Assembly (NCBI RefSeq): GCF_000308215.1
Contig: NZ_CAJE01000024.1
Location: 62,001 to 126,000 of the forward strand
Direction: 5' to 3'
Origin: Methanomassiliicoccus luminyensis B10
GTDB taxonomy: Archaea; Thermoplasmatota; Thermoplasmata; Methanomassiliicoccales; Methanomassiliicoccaceae
Length of the DNA: 64,000 nt
Notes under the pieces: model-generated
The model's database searches: none
The model's input: the letters and a program-made list of their open reading frames with translations, nothing else
Told to the model about the DNA's origin: nothing
Shown: positions 16,589-26,290 of the stretch, one piece after another
Layout: every line of letters begins with the position of its first letter
Numbering within the stretch: the first letter of the stretch is position 1
Translations under genes and position numbers: made by a program

Positions 16589-17056
16589 GTGCTGATCTAT
16601 CTCGCCGGTCCGCTGTTCTCGCTGGCGGAGAGGGAGTTCAACCAGAAGCTGTCCGACCTCATCGTCCGCGGGATGGAAGGGGCGAGCGTCATCCTTCCCC
16701 AGGAGGAGTGCAGGGACCTGATGTCGGAGAGCGACGCCTTCACCAAGGTTTTCGACACCTGCGTGCGCTCCATCGACCGGGCGGACGCTGTCATCGCCAT
16801 CCTCGACGGTCCCGACGTCGACTCAGGCACGGCCTTCGAGATCGGCTACGCGTTCGCTAGGAGCAAGCCGATCATCGGGGTGAGGACCGACCCCCGGCAG
16901 CTGGAGGACCAGGGCGTCAACTGCATGATCTCCCGTTCGGTGAACAGCATGATCTGGCCCGGCGGGGGGAACGCGGATTGCGCGGTCCTTGCCAGGGCGA
17001 TAGTCGAGGTCCTCCGGTCCGGGGGCCTCGCCGAGCGGCGGGGTTGTCCAGTTTGA
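16589..17056 (+). CDS. Nucleoside 2-deoxyribosyltransferase-like protein
   Basis: This 155-aa Rossmann-like protein opens with IYLAGPLFSLAEREFN. It has the nucleotide-handling motif ILDGPDVDSGTAFEIGYAFA, in which Asp and Glu match the catalytic region of nucleoside 2-deoxyribosyltransferases and of the related nucleotide hydrolase family (Rcl). It would cleave or exchange the N-glycosidic bond of (deoxy)nucleotides. The GTG start is preceded by GGGAGGT. It follows the regulator with a gap of 21 bases and may share its mRNA. Confidence 0.8.
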   Translation: MLIYLAGPLFSLAEREFNQKLSDLIVRGMEGASVILPQEECRDLMSESDAFTKVFDTCVRSIDRADAVIAILDGPDVDSGTAFEIGYAFARSKPIIGVRTDPRQLEDQGVNCMISRSVNSMIWPGGGNADCAVLARAIVEVLRSGGLAERRGCPV

Positions 17057-17125
17057 CAGGTCCATAGAACAGGATTGTAAACATCAGAACGATGGGTTTA
17101 AGGAACTCTCGCTGATGCAATAGCG

Positions 17126-17662
17126 ATGAGCGAAGGCAAGGCACCTAGGGTAGGGATACTATTACTCATCCTCACCACGGCGGTCCTAGCCTCGGTGCTG
17201 ATAGCTCCCTTCACGCTGCCGGAGAACAGCGTCAACGACCTGTCCGGTGGGCTCGGGGTGATAGACAACGGGGAGGTGCTGGCGGTCATGAACCCGTTCG
17301 CCCGGGCCGTGTACACCGCCGCCGACATCCTGTCCGATCAGCTGTCCAGCAACTCCTATTACCTGAACGGCAACCAGGTACCGTTCCCCTCCCGCATGGT
17401 GGGCCTGCTGTTCGGCCTGACCTGGGGGGCGCTGGCGGCAGTGGTGATACGGCCGAGGACCCAGAGCAAGGTCCTTCTCGGGGTCGTGCCGATCCTGGTC
17501 GACTGGAGCCTGCAGTTCACCGCCGAGTACACCTCGACCAACACCATCCGCCTGATCACCGGGGCGGTCGCGGGGATAGCCATCGCCATGTTCCTGGCCG
17601 CCGCTTTCACCCCTCAGCTCGAGGACAAGCTCCCTCCCAAGCCCGTCAAGGATGGGGATTGA
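17126..17662 (+). CDS. DUF2085-like membrane protein
   Basis: This 178-aa integral membrane protein has about four segments: one near the N-terminus (ILLLILTTAVLASVLIA), then VGLLFGLTWGALAAVVI, VLLGVVPILVDWSLQF and AGIAIAMFLAAAF. The motif SYYLNGNQVPFPSRMVG resembles the CHQ...R...G signature of DUF2085, but the cysteines are replaced. Function unknown. The gene stands alone, followed by the MarC-family gene on the same strand. Confidence 0.6.
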   Translation: MSEGKAPRVGILLLILTTAVLASVLIAPFTLPENSVNDLSGGLGVIDNGEVLAVMNPFARAVYTAADILSDQLSSNSYYLNGNQVPFPSRMVGLLFGLTWGALAAVVIRPRTQSKVLLGVVPILVDWSLQFTAEYTSTNTIRLITGAVAGIAIAMFLAAAFTPQLEDKLPPKPVKDGD

Positions 17663-17772
17663 GGGGGCGGGACGGCCGCCGGTCCACCCAATAATAAATA
17701 ATTATATCGCCATAATATTACTTCAGCGGACCTCGTTTTTTGTATCATGAGCGCATTGTCCGTTCGAACGAT

Positions 17773-18444
17773 ATGACCGACCTGTCCTTGGCCCTGGAAT
17801 ACATACCTCTAGCCATAATCTCGATCATAGCGATCTCCAATCCCATCTCCACGGCGACGATGTTCAACGTCCTCACGGAGAAAATGTCCGAGGAGAGGAA
17901 GCACCAGACCGCGGTCAAGGCGTCTCGTTTCTCCCTTTACATACTGGTGTTCTTCGCCCTCACCGGCATGCTCATCTTCCAGATATTCGGCTTCGGCATA
18001 GGGGCGTTCCGCATCGCGGGAGGGATACTACTCACCATCACCGCGATCGACATGCTCCACCCCAAGCCCGAGGGTCTGACCGACAATGACGGCACCAGGG
18101 ACATATCCCTTATCCCCATGGCCATCCCCTTCATCAGCGGCCCCGGGACCATAGTGACAACGGTCGTCCTGATGTCGGGGGCGCAGGACCTCGGCGGAGG
18201 CGACACGCTGGTCTGGCTATTGGCCAGCGCGGGAGTGCTCCTGGGCATCGTCATCACCATCGCGGTCTCGTACCTGGGGATGACGGAATCGGAGAGGGTG
18301 TTCCGGTTCCTGGGCGAGGGCGGGGAGAAGGCCCTGAGCAAGCTCATGGGGCTGATCGTTCTGGCCATAGCCATCCAGTTCATCATCAACGGGATCGGCG
18401 ACGTGCTCCCCGACCTGGTCCGGAAGGGAATGGAAGCGCTCTGA
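17773..18444 (+). CDS. MarC family integral membrane protein
   Basis: This 223-aa protein has six predicted transmembrane helices. Family motifs include AIISIIAISNPISTA, FRIAGGILLTITAIDML, MAIPFISGPGTI and the paired second-half repeat. MarC proteins are of unknown function; some are suggested to move small molecules. ATG 17773 was chosen over an upstream TTG/ATG because it gives the usual length. A TATA-like ATAATATTAC lies upstream. Confidence 0.85.
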   Translation: MTDLSLALEYIPLAIISIIAISNPISTATMFNVLTEKMSEERKHQTAVKASRFSLYILVFFALTGMLIFQIFGFGIGAFRIAGGILLTITAIDMLHPKPEGLTDNDGTRDISLIPMAIPFISGPGTIVTTVVLMSGAQDLGGGDTLVWLLASAGVLLGIVITIAVSYLGMTESERVFRFLGEGGEKALSKLMGLIVLAIAIQFIINGIGDVLPDLVRKGMEAL

Positions 18445-18455
18445 CGCGCCCCTCC

Positions 18456-19817
18456 TCAATTCTTTCTCTTTCTTTTCTGCACCAGCTCGTGCACCAGGTC
18501 CTGCTTGATGACCGGCCTGAACAGGGTGCTGTTCTCCCGGCCGATAATGTGGCCGTACAGGTTCAGGGCGTTCAGCGAGGTCCGCACCTCGTCCCCGGTC
18601 AGCTTCCCGGCCAAGGTGTTGCACAGCCCGGTGAAGGAGACGTAGTCGAGGCCCTGCCCCAGCACTCCCCGGTTGATCTCCGCCAGGACCCTGATGTCGT
18701 TGTTGGTCAGGTTCCCGTAGCTGTAGGAGGTCTGGGCCCACGGGGACAGCCTGGCCTCGTCGCCCGACCTGATGTAATTGAGGCGGAGGTCCGAGAACTG
18801 GCGGTACATCTCGGTGAACCACTCTTTCCCCTTGGAGAACGAGGTGTCGTCGATGTTCCGCTTGTACTCCATCCGGCAGATGGCCATGGCGATCTTGGCA
18901 ATGGCGTCCTGGTCGAAGGGCACGCTTATCTGGGCGTACGCCGGCTCCACTTCTTCCAGCACCGCGGCGATGGACCTCTCGATCTCGGCGACGGCGCTCT
19001 CCGGCACCACCGGCCGGATCATGAGGGCCTGGAGCAGGTACTCGATGACGTCGGGGTCCACCTCGCTCGTCCTGGAGCGGTACTCGGCGTTGTAGATGAC
19101 CGTGGGTATCTGCATGGGCAGGGGGACGGCGGTGGGGTCGACCATCTTGAAGTAGTTGTAGGAGGCCTCCCTGACCTTCCCTTGCATCACCCGGCGGCGC
19201 AGCGCCTTCAGGTCGTCCTTGGACTCGATGAAGGTGAAGTCGTACTGCTTGTTGGGCCGGGAGAACTCCCGGGGAAGGGACCGGAGGATGGAGCCTTTCA
19301 GCTGGTCGAGGGGCCGCTGCTTGGATGACAAGTTGAAGGACTGGCTGCCGATGCCGCCCGGCCCCATCAGGCTCTCCGGGCAGGACAGCAGTTGCAGTGC
19401 CAGGGCCCGGTCCAGGCCGTCCTTGTCGGCGTCCTTCCAGTTGATGCTGACGCGGTGGAGGAAGTCCCCGCTGTCCAGGTAGGGGCGGGGCATCCTGAGC
19501 TCGAGCCTCTTGAGCGCCTCGACCACGTAGTACTCGTCGTACTCCCCGGCCTCGGTGGACCCGCCGACCAGGGACCTCGCCCGGACGTACTTCTGGCTGA
19601 CCTCCAGCTCCACCAGCTCGTCGTCCACCACCTCGATGTCGTCCGGCAGGATGTAGGAGTGCTTCGACTCCGGCTCCTTGTAGGGGCTCTTGCGCAGCTT
19701 GAATGTCCTCTGCCCCACGAACTTGACCCAGCCGGCATGGGGGCTCCCGGAGATGATCTCCCTCTCGAACCCCGCCCACGGGCCCACGGTCCTGTTCCTC
19801 AGAACGAGCTGCCGCAT
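18456..19817 (-). CDS. Hypothetical archaeal protein with C-terminal winged-helix-like region
   Basis: I do not recognise this 453-aa soluble protein. It begins MRQLVLRNRTVGPW, with an N-terminal beta-rich part (DIEVVDDELVELEVSQKYVRARS). A long helical middle follows (PVVPESAVAEIERSIAAVLEEVEP), and a C-terminal segment LTGDEVRTSLNALNLYGHIIGRE resembles a winged helix. No catalytic motif, signal peptide or membrane helix is visible. The start at 19817 is preferred; the frame stays open upstream but is not protein-like. It is convergent with marC and divergent from the P-type ATPase gene. Confidence 0.6.
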   Translation of the reverse strand: MRQLVLRNRTVGPWAGFEREIISGSPHAGWVKFVGQRTFKLRKSPYKEPESKHSYILPDDIEVVDDELVELEVSQKYVRARSLVGGSTEAGEYDEYYVVEALKRLELRMPRPYLDSGDFLHRVSINWKDADKDGLDRALALQLLSCPESLMGPGGIGSQSFNLSSKQRPLDQLKGSILRSLPREFSRPNKQYDFTFIESKDDLKALRRRVMQGKVREASYNYFKMVDPTAVPLPMQIPTVIYNAEYRSRTSEVDPDVIEYLLQALMIRPVVPESAVAEIERSIAAVLEEVEPAYAQISVPFDQDAIAKIAMAICRMEYKRNIDDTSFSKGKEWFTEMYRQFSDLRLNYIRSGDEARLSPWAQTSYSYGNLTNNDIRVLAEINRGVLGQGLDYVSFTGLCNTLAGKLTGDEVRTSLNALNLYGHIIGRENSTLFRPVIKQDLVHELVQKRKRKN

Positions 19818-20018
19818 CCTGGCCAAGATTAATTTCAACCTACAAAACTGTTGAGGAAGGGAGGCGGTTTCTCGGAACGTTCGCCCGGGGCGAGGGAGGA
19901 CCAGGCAACTTTTATTATGCATGCCCTGATTTTACTACCTACCAGCTCATCCGACCAAGATGGAACGAGGGCCGCGCGGGCTGCGTCCCGGCCCCCCGTT
20001 ATCCCCCGGAGGGTCCCA

Positions 20019-22823
20019 ATGCGCCGATCGAGGTCAATATCGAAGGAAGGAAGTGGCGGTACGCGCGCGGCGGACCCTCCCTCCCCGGACTGGCACGCTC
20101 TTAGCATCGAGAAGGCCTACGAGCTGCTGGAGACCACTTCCGGCGGACTGAGCGAGGCGGCGTCCGAACAGCGGCTGCGGGAGTTCGGACCGAACGAGCT
20201 TCCTTCCGAGAAATCGCCGGGGATCTTCCGCATATTCCTGCGACAGTTCCTGAGCCCGCTGATCTACGTGCTCATCGCCGCCGGGGCCATCGCCCTGTTC
20301 GTGGGCGAGATGCTCGACGCCGGCTTCATCTTCATCGTCATCCTCATAAACGCGGTGGTGGGGACCATCCAGGAGGCCAAGGCCGAGAAGGAGGCCGAGC
20401 AGCTGCAGCGGCTGATCAGGACGACCGCGCGGGTACGCAGGGGCGGGACCGAGGTCACCGTGCCCGCAGAGGGGCTGGTGCCCGGCGACATCGTGCTGCT
20501 GGAGTCCGGGAACGTAGTCCCCGCGGACATCAGGCTCGCCTCGGCCGTCAGCTTGGCCATCGACGAGTCGCTGCTGACCGGGGAGGCCGTGGCCATCGAC
20601 AAGAGGGCGGAGCGGGCGGAGGCCGGCGCGCCGGTTAGCGACCGCTGGGACATGGCCTTCGCCGGTTCGACCGTGGTCAGGGGCCGCGGGGAGGGGGCGG
20701 TGGTAGGCACCGGCCTCCGCACCGAGATCGGGGAGATCGCGGAGACCGTCTCGCAGACCGAGAAGACCAAGCCCCCGCTGCTGATCAGGATGGAGCGGTT
20801 CTCCAAGCAGATCAGCTATGTGGTGGTGGCCGCCGCAGCGGCCATGTCGGTCTTCGCCCTCCTGAGGGGCGTTCCCCTGCTGGACGTCTTCTTCCTTGCC
20901 ATCGCGTTAGCGGTGGCCGCCATCCCCGAGGGCCTCCCGGTGGCGGTCACCATAGCCCTAGCCGTCAGGGTGAAGAAGATGGCGGAGCGCCATGTCCTGA
21001 TACGCAGGCTGGCGGCGGTGGAAAGCCTGGGCAGTTGCACCACCATCGCCAGCGACAAGACCGGCACCCTGACGGTGAACAAGCAGACCGTGAAGGTGCT
21101 GGTGCTCCCGGGCATGGAGCCCCTGCGGGCCTCCGGGGAAGGGTACGAGGGCGAGGGCGAGATCCTCACCGAGAGCGGCGCGCCACCCGGCGAGCGGGAG
21201 AGGGCCATGGCCATGAGGATCGTGGAGGCAGGCATCCTGTGCAACGACGGCACCCTGGTGCGCTCAGAGGGGGGATGGAAGCACTCCGGGGACTCCATGG
21301 ACGTGGCGCTGCTGTCTCTGGGCTACAAGACCGGGATGGACCCCGCCGGGGTGAGGGCCTCGGTGAACGAGATCGCCTCCATACCCTTCGAGTCGGAGCG
21401 CCGCTACGCCGCCAAGTTCTACTCTCGCGGCGGCGGCCCCGAGGCGGCGGTGAAGGGGGCGTTGGAGGTCGTCCTCCCGATGTGCTCGCGCGTCATGGGC
21501 GAAGAGGGGCCGCTGCCCCTGGACAATGACGCGATGGAGCGGGAGAGCCACCGGCTGATGTCGCAGGGCTACCGTGTGCTGGCGGTGGCGGGAGGCGAGG
21601 TCGGCGAGGACGCCGCCTCCTCGCCGGACGGCCGGGGGCTCCGGGGGCTGACGCTCCTCGGCCTGGTCGGCTTCATTGACCCGCCCCGGCAGGAGGCCAA
21701 GGCCGCCATCGAGAAGGCCAAGTGCGCCGGGATCAAGACCATCATGGTCACGGGGGACCACCCCTCCACCGCGCTCACCATCGCCGGGGACCTCGGCATC
21801 GCCTCCGGCCCGGAGCAGCTGGTGTCGGGCAGGGAGCTGGAGGAGCTGGGCGGTCCCGAGGTGCCTAAGTTCGTGGACCGGGTCAAGCAGGGCAGGGTGT
21901 TCGCGCGAGTGACCCCCATCCAGAAGCTGGAGATCGTCGACGTGCTCATCAACGAGGGCGAGTTCGTAGCGGTCACCGGGGACGGCGTGAACGACGCCCC
22001 GGCGTTGAAGAAGGCTAACATCGGGGTGGCCGTGGGCTCCGGGACCGACGTGGCCAAGGGCTCGTCGTCCATCATCGTCACCGACGACAACTTCGCCTCC
22101 ATAATAGCCGGCGTGGAGGAGGGGCGGTACGCCTACGAGAACATACGGAAGGTGACGTACCTCCTCGTCTCCACCGGCGTGGCCGAGATCACCCTGTTCA
22201 TCCTGGCGCTGCTCTTCGGCCTTCCCGGGGAAGGCGGGGCGATCCTCCTGCCCCTCATGGCCATCCAGCTCCTGTGGCTGAACGTGGTGACGAACGGGAT
22301 ACAGCACATCGCCCTGGCCATGGAGGGCGGGGACCCCAACGTCATGAACCTCCCGCCCCGCGACCCCTCGGAGGGGATGTTCGACCGCCTCATGGTGAGG
22401 GAGGTGGCCGTGAGCGGCCTGACCATCGGCGCCATGGCCTTCACGCTGTTCTACCTCCTGGTGGAGGCGTTCGGCCGCTCCCCCTTCGAGGCGACCAACC
22501 TTACCTTCCTCTTCATGGTGCTCATAGAGAACGTGCACGTGTTCAACTGCCGCTCGGAGAGGGAGTCGATACTGAGGATACCCGCAGGGAGGAACCGCTA
22601 CATCTTCGTCGCGGTGCTGGCGGCTCAGGCGGTGAACCTCATAGCGATGCACGTCCCGTTGACCCAGGAGCTGCTGTCGATCGCTCCGGTGTCCCTGACG
22701 GAATGGCTCACCCTCCTCGCCTACGCCGCCATCCTGGTGGCGGTGATGGAGGTGTTCAAGTACTTCGAGAGGAAGCGAATCGTGCCCATCTGCGGGCCCG
22801 GCGGGACCGGCCCGGCGCCATGA
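20019..22823 (+). CDS. P-type cation-transporting ATPase (type II, Ca2+-ATPase-like)
   Basis: This 934-aa membrane pump has the N-terminal cation ATPase domain (EKAYELLETTSGGLSEAASEQRL) and the actuator motif LLTGEAVAIDK. The ion-site helix has PEGLPVAVTIALA, and the phosphorylation site is SDKTGTLT. The hinge VTGDGVNDAPALKKANIGVA and about six C-terminal membrane helices follow. The PEGLP form and the SERCA/PMR1-like layout favour Ca2+ (or Mn2+/Na+) export. The start ATG 20019 follows GGAGG at good distance. Residues upstream in the frame look random. Confidence 0.92.
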   Translation: MRRSRSISKEGSGGTRAADPPSPDWHALSIEKAYELLETTSGGLSEAASEQRLREFGPNELPSEKSPGIFRIFLRQFLSPLIYVLIAAGAIALFVGEMLDAGFIFIVILINAVVGTIQEAKAEKEAEQLQRLIRTTARVRRGGTEVTVPAEGLVPGDIVLLESGNVVPADIRLASAVSLAIDESLLTGEAVAIDKRAERAEAGAPVSDRWDMAFAGSTVVRGRGEGAVVGTGLRTEIGEIAETVSQTEKTKPPLLIRMERFSKQISYVVVAAAAAMSVFALLRGVPLLDVFFLAIALAVAAIPEGLPVAVTIALAVRVKKMAERHVLIRRLAAVESLGSCTTIASDKTGTLTVNKQTVKVLVLPGMEPLRASGEGYEGEGEILTESGAPPGERERAMAMRIVEAGILCNDGTLVRSEGGWKHSGDSMDVALLSLGYKTGMDPAGVRASVNEIASIPFESERRYAAKFYSRGGGPEAAVKGALEVVLPMCSRVMGEEGPLPLDNDAMERESHRLMSQGYRVLAVAGGEVGEDAASSPDGRGLRGLTLLGLVGFIDPPRQEAKAAIEKAKCAGIKTIMVTGDHPSTALTIAGDLGIASGPEQLVSGRELEELGGPEVPKFVDRVKQGRVFARVTPIQKLEIVDVLINEGEFVAVTGDGVNDAPALKKANIGVAVGSGTDVAKGSSSIIVTDDNFASIIAGVEEGRYAYENIRKVTYLLVSTGVAEITLFILALLFGLPGEGGAILLPLMAIQLLWLNVVTNGIQHIALAMEGGDPNVMNLPPRDPSEGMFDRLMVREVAVSGLTIGAMAFTLFYLLVEAFGRSPFEATNLTFLFMVLIENVHVFNCRSERESILRIPAGRNRYIFVAVLAAQAVNLIAMHVPLTQELLSIAPVSLTEWLTLLAYAAILVAVMEVFKYFERKRIVPICGPGGTGPAP

Positions 22824-22899
22824 TGGCCGCCGCTCGGAATCGAATGTTCCGACGACCTGAAAAAATAACCAATTATACTAGAACGACTTAGGGGAACCA

Positions 22900-24057
22900 A
22901 TGGTTTCCGTGGAGGACACCGGCCTAAGGGGGGTCAAAGCTGCGACCACCCGGATCAGCAAGGTGGACGGCGAGGGGGGCAAGCTCCTCTACAGAGGATA
23001 TTACATCGAAGACCTCGCCAGGGAGTCCAGTTTCGAGGAGACGGCCTACCTTCTCATGCACGGCGTTCTTCCCACGGCCCGCCAGCTGAACAGGTTCTCG
23101 AACGAGCTGGCCCAGAACAGAAAGCTCTCCCCCGCGGTCCTGAGGGCCTTGCGGGACCTTCCCCTGGAAACGCCGCCCATGAGCGTGCTGCAGGCCGGCG
23201 TCACCCTGCTGTCGGCCCGCTGCCCGGACCAGGGCGACGAGTCCAGGGAGGCCAACGAGCGGAAGGCCATGCGCATAATCGCAGTGATGCCCACCATCGT
23301 GGCGGCGTGGAAGCGCCGGAGGAACGGCCTCGACCCGGTGCAGCCGGACGAGGATATGTCCCAGGCCGCCAACTTCCTATATATGATCAAGGACGAGGTC
23401 CCCGAGCCGGACATCGCCAAGTTCATGGACGTGGCCATGATATTGCACGCGGACCACGAGTTCAACGCTTCTACATTCACGACCCGGGTGGTGGCGTCCA
23501 CGGGGGCGGACATGTATGCGGCTGTGTCCGCGGGCGTCGGCGCGTTGTCCGGCCCGCTGCACGGAGGCGCCAACGCCCAGGTGATGAGGAACCTTTTGGA
23601 CACCAACGATCCCGAGAGCGTGGAGGCGTGGGTGGAGGAAATGTTCAAGCGCGGGCAAAGGGTGTCGGGGATGGGCCACGCGGTCTATCGCACCATCGAT
23701 CCCCGCGCCCTCATTTTGCAGACCATGGCCAGGGCGGTCCTGAAGGACCACCCCGAATATCGCTGGTACGAGATGACCGAGCGGATGGCCGAAGTGACCC
23801 AGGATATCTTCCGACGCAGCAAGGGACGCGACATCTACCCCAACGTGGACCTGTACTCCGCTTCCATCTATCACGCCATGGGCATTCATCATGACTTCTT
23901 CCCGCCCGTCTTCGCCATGTCCCGCTCGGCCGGCTGGACCGCCCACGTCATGGAGGAGAAGTTCCCCCTGCCGCCGGTGAAGCCTTCGCTGTACCGGCCC
24001 TCCTGCACCTATGTCGGGAAAGTAGGGGGGCAGTATGTCCCCATTGATGAGCGGTGA
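22900..24057 (+). CDS. Citrate synthase
   Basis: This 385-aa enzyme condenses acetyl-CoA and oxaloacetate. Visible are the N-terminal GGKLLYRGYYIEDLA and the catalytic His regions LHADHEFNASTF and SGPLHGGANAQVM. GMGHAVYRTIDPRA, a late catalytic region (HHDFFPPVFAMSR) and an Arg-containing end are also present. Length matches the archaeal/Gram-positive type. It could instead be a 2-methylcitrate synthase; the motifs do not separate them. In a methanogen it would feed 2-oxoglutarate and glutamate synthesis through a partial oxidative TCA branch. Confidence 0.93.
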   Translation: MVSVEDTGLRGVKAATTRISKVDGEGGKLLYRGYYIEDLARESSFEETAYLLMHGVLPTARQLNRFSNELAQNRKLSPAVLRALRDLPLETPPMSVLQAGVTLLSARCPDQGDESREANERKAMRIIAVMPTIVAAWKRRRNGLDPVQPDEDMSQAANFLYMIKDEVPEPDIAKFMDVAMILHADHEFNASTFTTRVVASTGADMYAAVSAGVGALSGPLHGGANAQVMRNLLDTNDPESVEAWVEEMFKRGQRVSGMGHAVYRTIDPRALILQTMARAVLKDHPEYRWYEMTERMAEVTQDIFRRSKGRDIYPNVDLYSASIYHAMGIHHDFFPPVFAMSRSAGWTAHVMEEKFPLPPVKPSLYRPSCTYVGKVGGQYVPIDER

Positions 24058-24107
24058 CCAAGTTGGCCTCCTTCGTCCCGATCGCGGGATGCTGAGGTCG
24101 TTCGATG

Positions 24108-24374
24108 CGGCCCCTGCACCAATCCTTGCCTTTCTGCGATCGGACCGCGCCGTACTCCTCTGCGAGGGTGCGGCCAGCGCGATATTGAACGACGCGCTGG
24201 CATCGGCGTGATCAACGTGCTGGCAGCGGGGGCACATGAATTACTTGCCGTCCCTGGAGCCTGATCGACAGCATCCAGAGCCTGCTGGCGGGTGTGCTGC
24301 GGTACGACGTAGATGGCCGTGCTCATTCAGCGCGGTCTTGCGTTCGATCATGAACTGAAGCTGATAGAACGATC
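24108..24374 (-). pseudogene. TnpB (IS605 OrfB) C-terminal remnant
   Basis: On the minus strand one frame reads FYQLQFMIERKTALNEH. After an interruption it continues with SGCCRSGSRDGK, a stop, then FMCPRCQHVDHADASASFNIAL. This is the end of a TnpB protein: the helix before the zinc finger, the two Cys pairs and the terminal aDxNAxxNI motif. A middle piece (IYVVPQHTRQ) is in another frame. Frameshifts and a stop show decay. No terminal ends or tnpA partner were seen. Confidence 0.75.
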
Positions 24375-24484
24375 AGCTACGTAAGCGACCGCAATTCGTT
24401 CCAGAGTTTTTTAGTTAGTATCATTGTAATCGAATAGTACTAGATTGATGACGTACCATGAGCGGCACCGCGAGGAGACCGTTC

Positions 24485-26260
24485 ATGACAATTCCGAGAT
24501 GGGATATCTCACAGCTGGTGGACAGCACCGATACCAAGCACCTGAAGGAGCAGATGCGCGCCATGCGCGACGAGGCCTCGGCGTTCGCCTCCCGCTATCG
24601 CGGCAAGATCGCTGACCTCGACGCTTCCGGCCTGCGGGAGATGCTGGCGGCCAAGGACGAGATGGCCCTCCGCTACGAGGGCGCCATGACCTATACTTCC
24701 CTGTCGTTCGCGGCCGACACCACCGACCCGGTGGCCAACGATCTCTATGCTGCTTACTCGGAGGCTAGCACCCAGGCGAACCAGGACCTGGCGTTCATGA
24801 GCATCGAGGTGGGCAGGCTGCTCGCTTCCCGTCCGGAGATGCTCGACGATCCCGAGCTGAAGGACTACCGCCACTACCTGGAGCGCATGCTGGCCTACGC
24901 CCCCTATCTACTGTCGGAAGGGGAGGAGAAGGTCATCATGGCCAAGGACCAGAACGGGGTGGAGGCGTGGTCTAAGCTGCAGAGCCGGTGGCTGAGCACC
25001 AGGCAGTTCCGCATGAACGTGAACGGCGAAGAGAAGGTCCTGAGCGTGGGGGAGATGACCCCGTTCATCTACGATCCCGACCGGACCACCAGGAAGAACG
25101 TGTACCTGTCCCTGGGAGAAACGCTGGTCAAGGACGAGATCCTGTGGGCCGACATCATGAAGGCGATCGTGACCGACCACCAGGCCATGGGCCGCATCAG
25201 GGGATACCCGTCCCCCCTCACCTCCAGCCTCCTGGTCAACGACGTGGAGCAGGGAGCGGTGGAAGCGCTGATGAGGGTGGTGCGCCGAAACTCCGGGCTG
25301 TGCCAGAGGTACTTCCGGCTCAAGGCCGGGCTTCTGGGGCTTCCGATCCTGGGGAGCTGGGACCTTAGGGCGCCCCTGCCGGGGGCGCCGGAGCACCAGT
25401 ACTCCTGGGAGGAAACGCGCGATCTCCTGGTCTCCGTATACTCCGGGTACGACGCGCGGTTCGGGGAATGGGTCGCCGACATTTACAAGGGCCAGCGGCT
25501 GGACGGTCAGGTCCGCAAGGGCAAGCGGACCGGGGCGTTCTGCGACACCTGGATCGGCGGGAGGAGCGCTTTCATACTCTCATCCTACAGCGGCCGCCTG
25601 AACGACGTGTACACCCTCGCCCACGAGCTGGGCCACGGGGTGCACGCGTACCTTTACACCAGGGCGCAGAACCCCAGCAACTGCCAGGTATCTCTGTGCG
25701 TGGCGGAGTGCGGCAGCCTGTTCGGCGAGCTCCTGCTCACGGAGCGGCTGCTGGAGGAAGCGGGGAGCGGAGAGGAGCGCCGCGCGCTCCTGGTCAAGGT
25801 CCTCAACAGCTTCACCCAGACGGTCTTCCAGGAAGGCTTCCGGTACCTGTTCGAGATCAGCCTGTACGACGCCCTGGATAGGGGAGAGCTGCTGGACAGC
25901 GGCAAGATATCGGAGCTGTGGATGGCCGCGCAGAAGAGCATCTACGGTGACGCGGTGGAGTACCTTCCCGAGTCGAAGTACGACTGGGCCCGGTTCCCCC
26001 ACCACTTCTTCCCGGACCTGCGGTTCTACGACTACCCGTACGTGTTCGCCCAGCTGTTCGTGTTCGCCCTGTTCCGGCTGTACAAGGGGGAGGGAGAAGC
26101 GTTCAAGCCGAAGTTCCGCAGGTTGCTGGAGGCGGGGTCGAGCCGCTCGCCCGCCGACCTGGCCAGGGAGCTGGGCTTCGACATATCCGAGGAAGGGTTC
26201 TGGCTAAAGGGCATGGAACAGGCCGAGGAGTTCCTGGCGGAGCTGGAAAGGTCCGCCTGA
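24485..26260 (+). CDS. M3 family oligoendopeptidase F-like metallopeptidase
   Basis: This cytoplasmic zinc peptidase of about 591 aa cuts short peptides. The catalytic HELGH motif stands in TLAHELGHGVHAYLY, with the downstream Glu in LCVAECGSLFGELLL. The N-terminal helical half (IPRWDISQLVDSTD and following) is typical of PepF. Start ATG 24485 has GAGGAG eight bases upstream; ATG 24458 is an alternative. The length is normal. It stands alone between the TnpB remnant and the convergent THUMP gene. Confidence 0.92.
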   Translation: MTIPRWDISQLVDSTDTKHLKEQMRAMRDEASAFASRYRGKIADLDASGLREMLAAKDEMALRYEGAMTYTSLSFAADTTDPVANDLYAAYSEASTQANQDLAFMSIEVGRLLASRPEMLDDPELKDYRHYLERMLAYAPYLLSEGEEKVIMAKDQNGVEAWSKLQSRWLSTRQFRMNVNGEEKVLSVGEMTPFIYDPDRTTRKNVYLSLGETLVKDEILWADIMKAIVTDHQAMGRIRGYPSPLTSSLLVNDVEQGAVEALMRVVRRNSGLCQRYFRLKAGLLGLPILGSWDLRAPLPGAPEHQYSWEETRDLLVSVYSGYDARFGEWVADIYKGQRLDGQVRKGKRTGAFCDTWIGGRSAFILSSYSGRLNDVYTLAHELGHGVHAYLYTRAQNPSNCQVSLCVAECGSLFGELLLTERLLEEAGSGEERRALLVKVLNSFTQTVFQEGFRYLFEISLYDALDRGELLDSGKISELWMAAQKSIYGDAVEYLPESKYDWARFPHHFFPDLRFYDYPYVFAQLFVFALFRLYKGEGEAFKPKFRRLLEAGSSRSPADLARELGFDISEEGFWLKGMEQAEEFLAELERSA

Positions 26261-26290
26261 GCGGCGGGCGCTCCGAGCTCCCTCCTCCTG

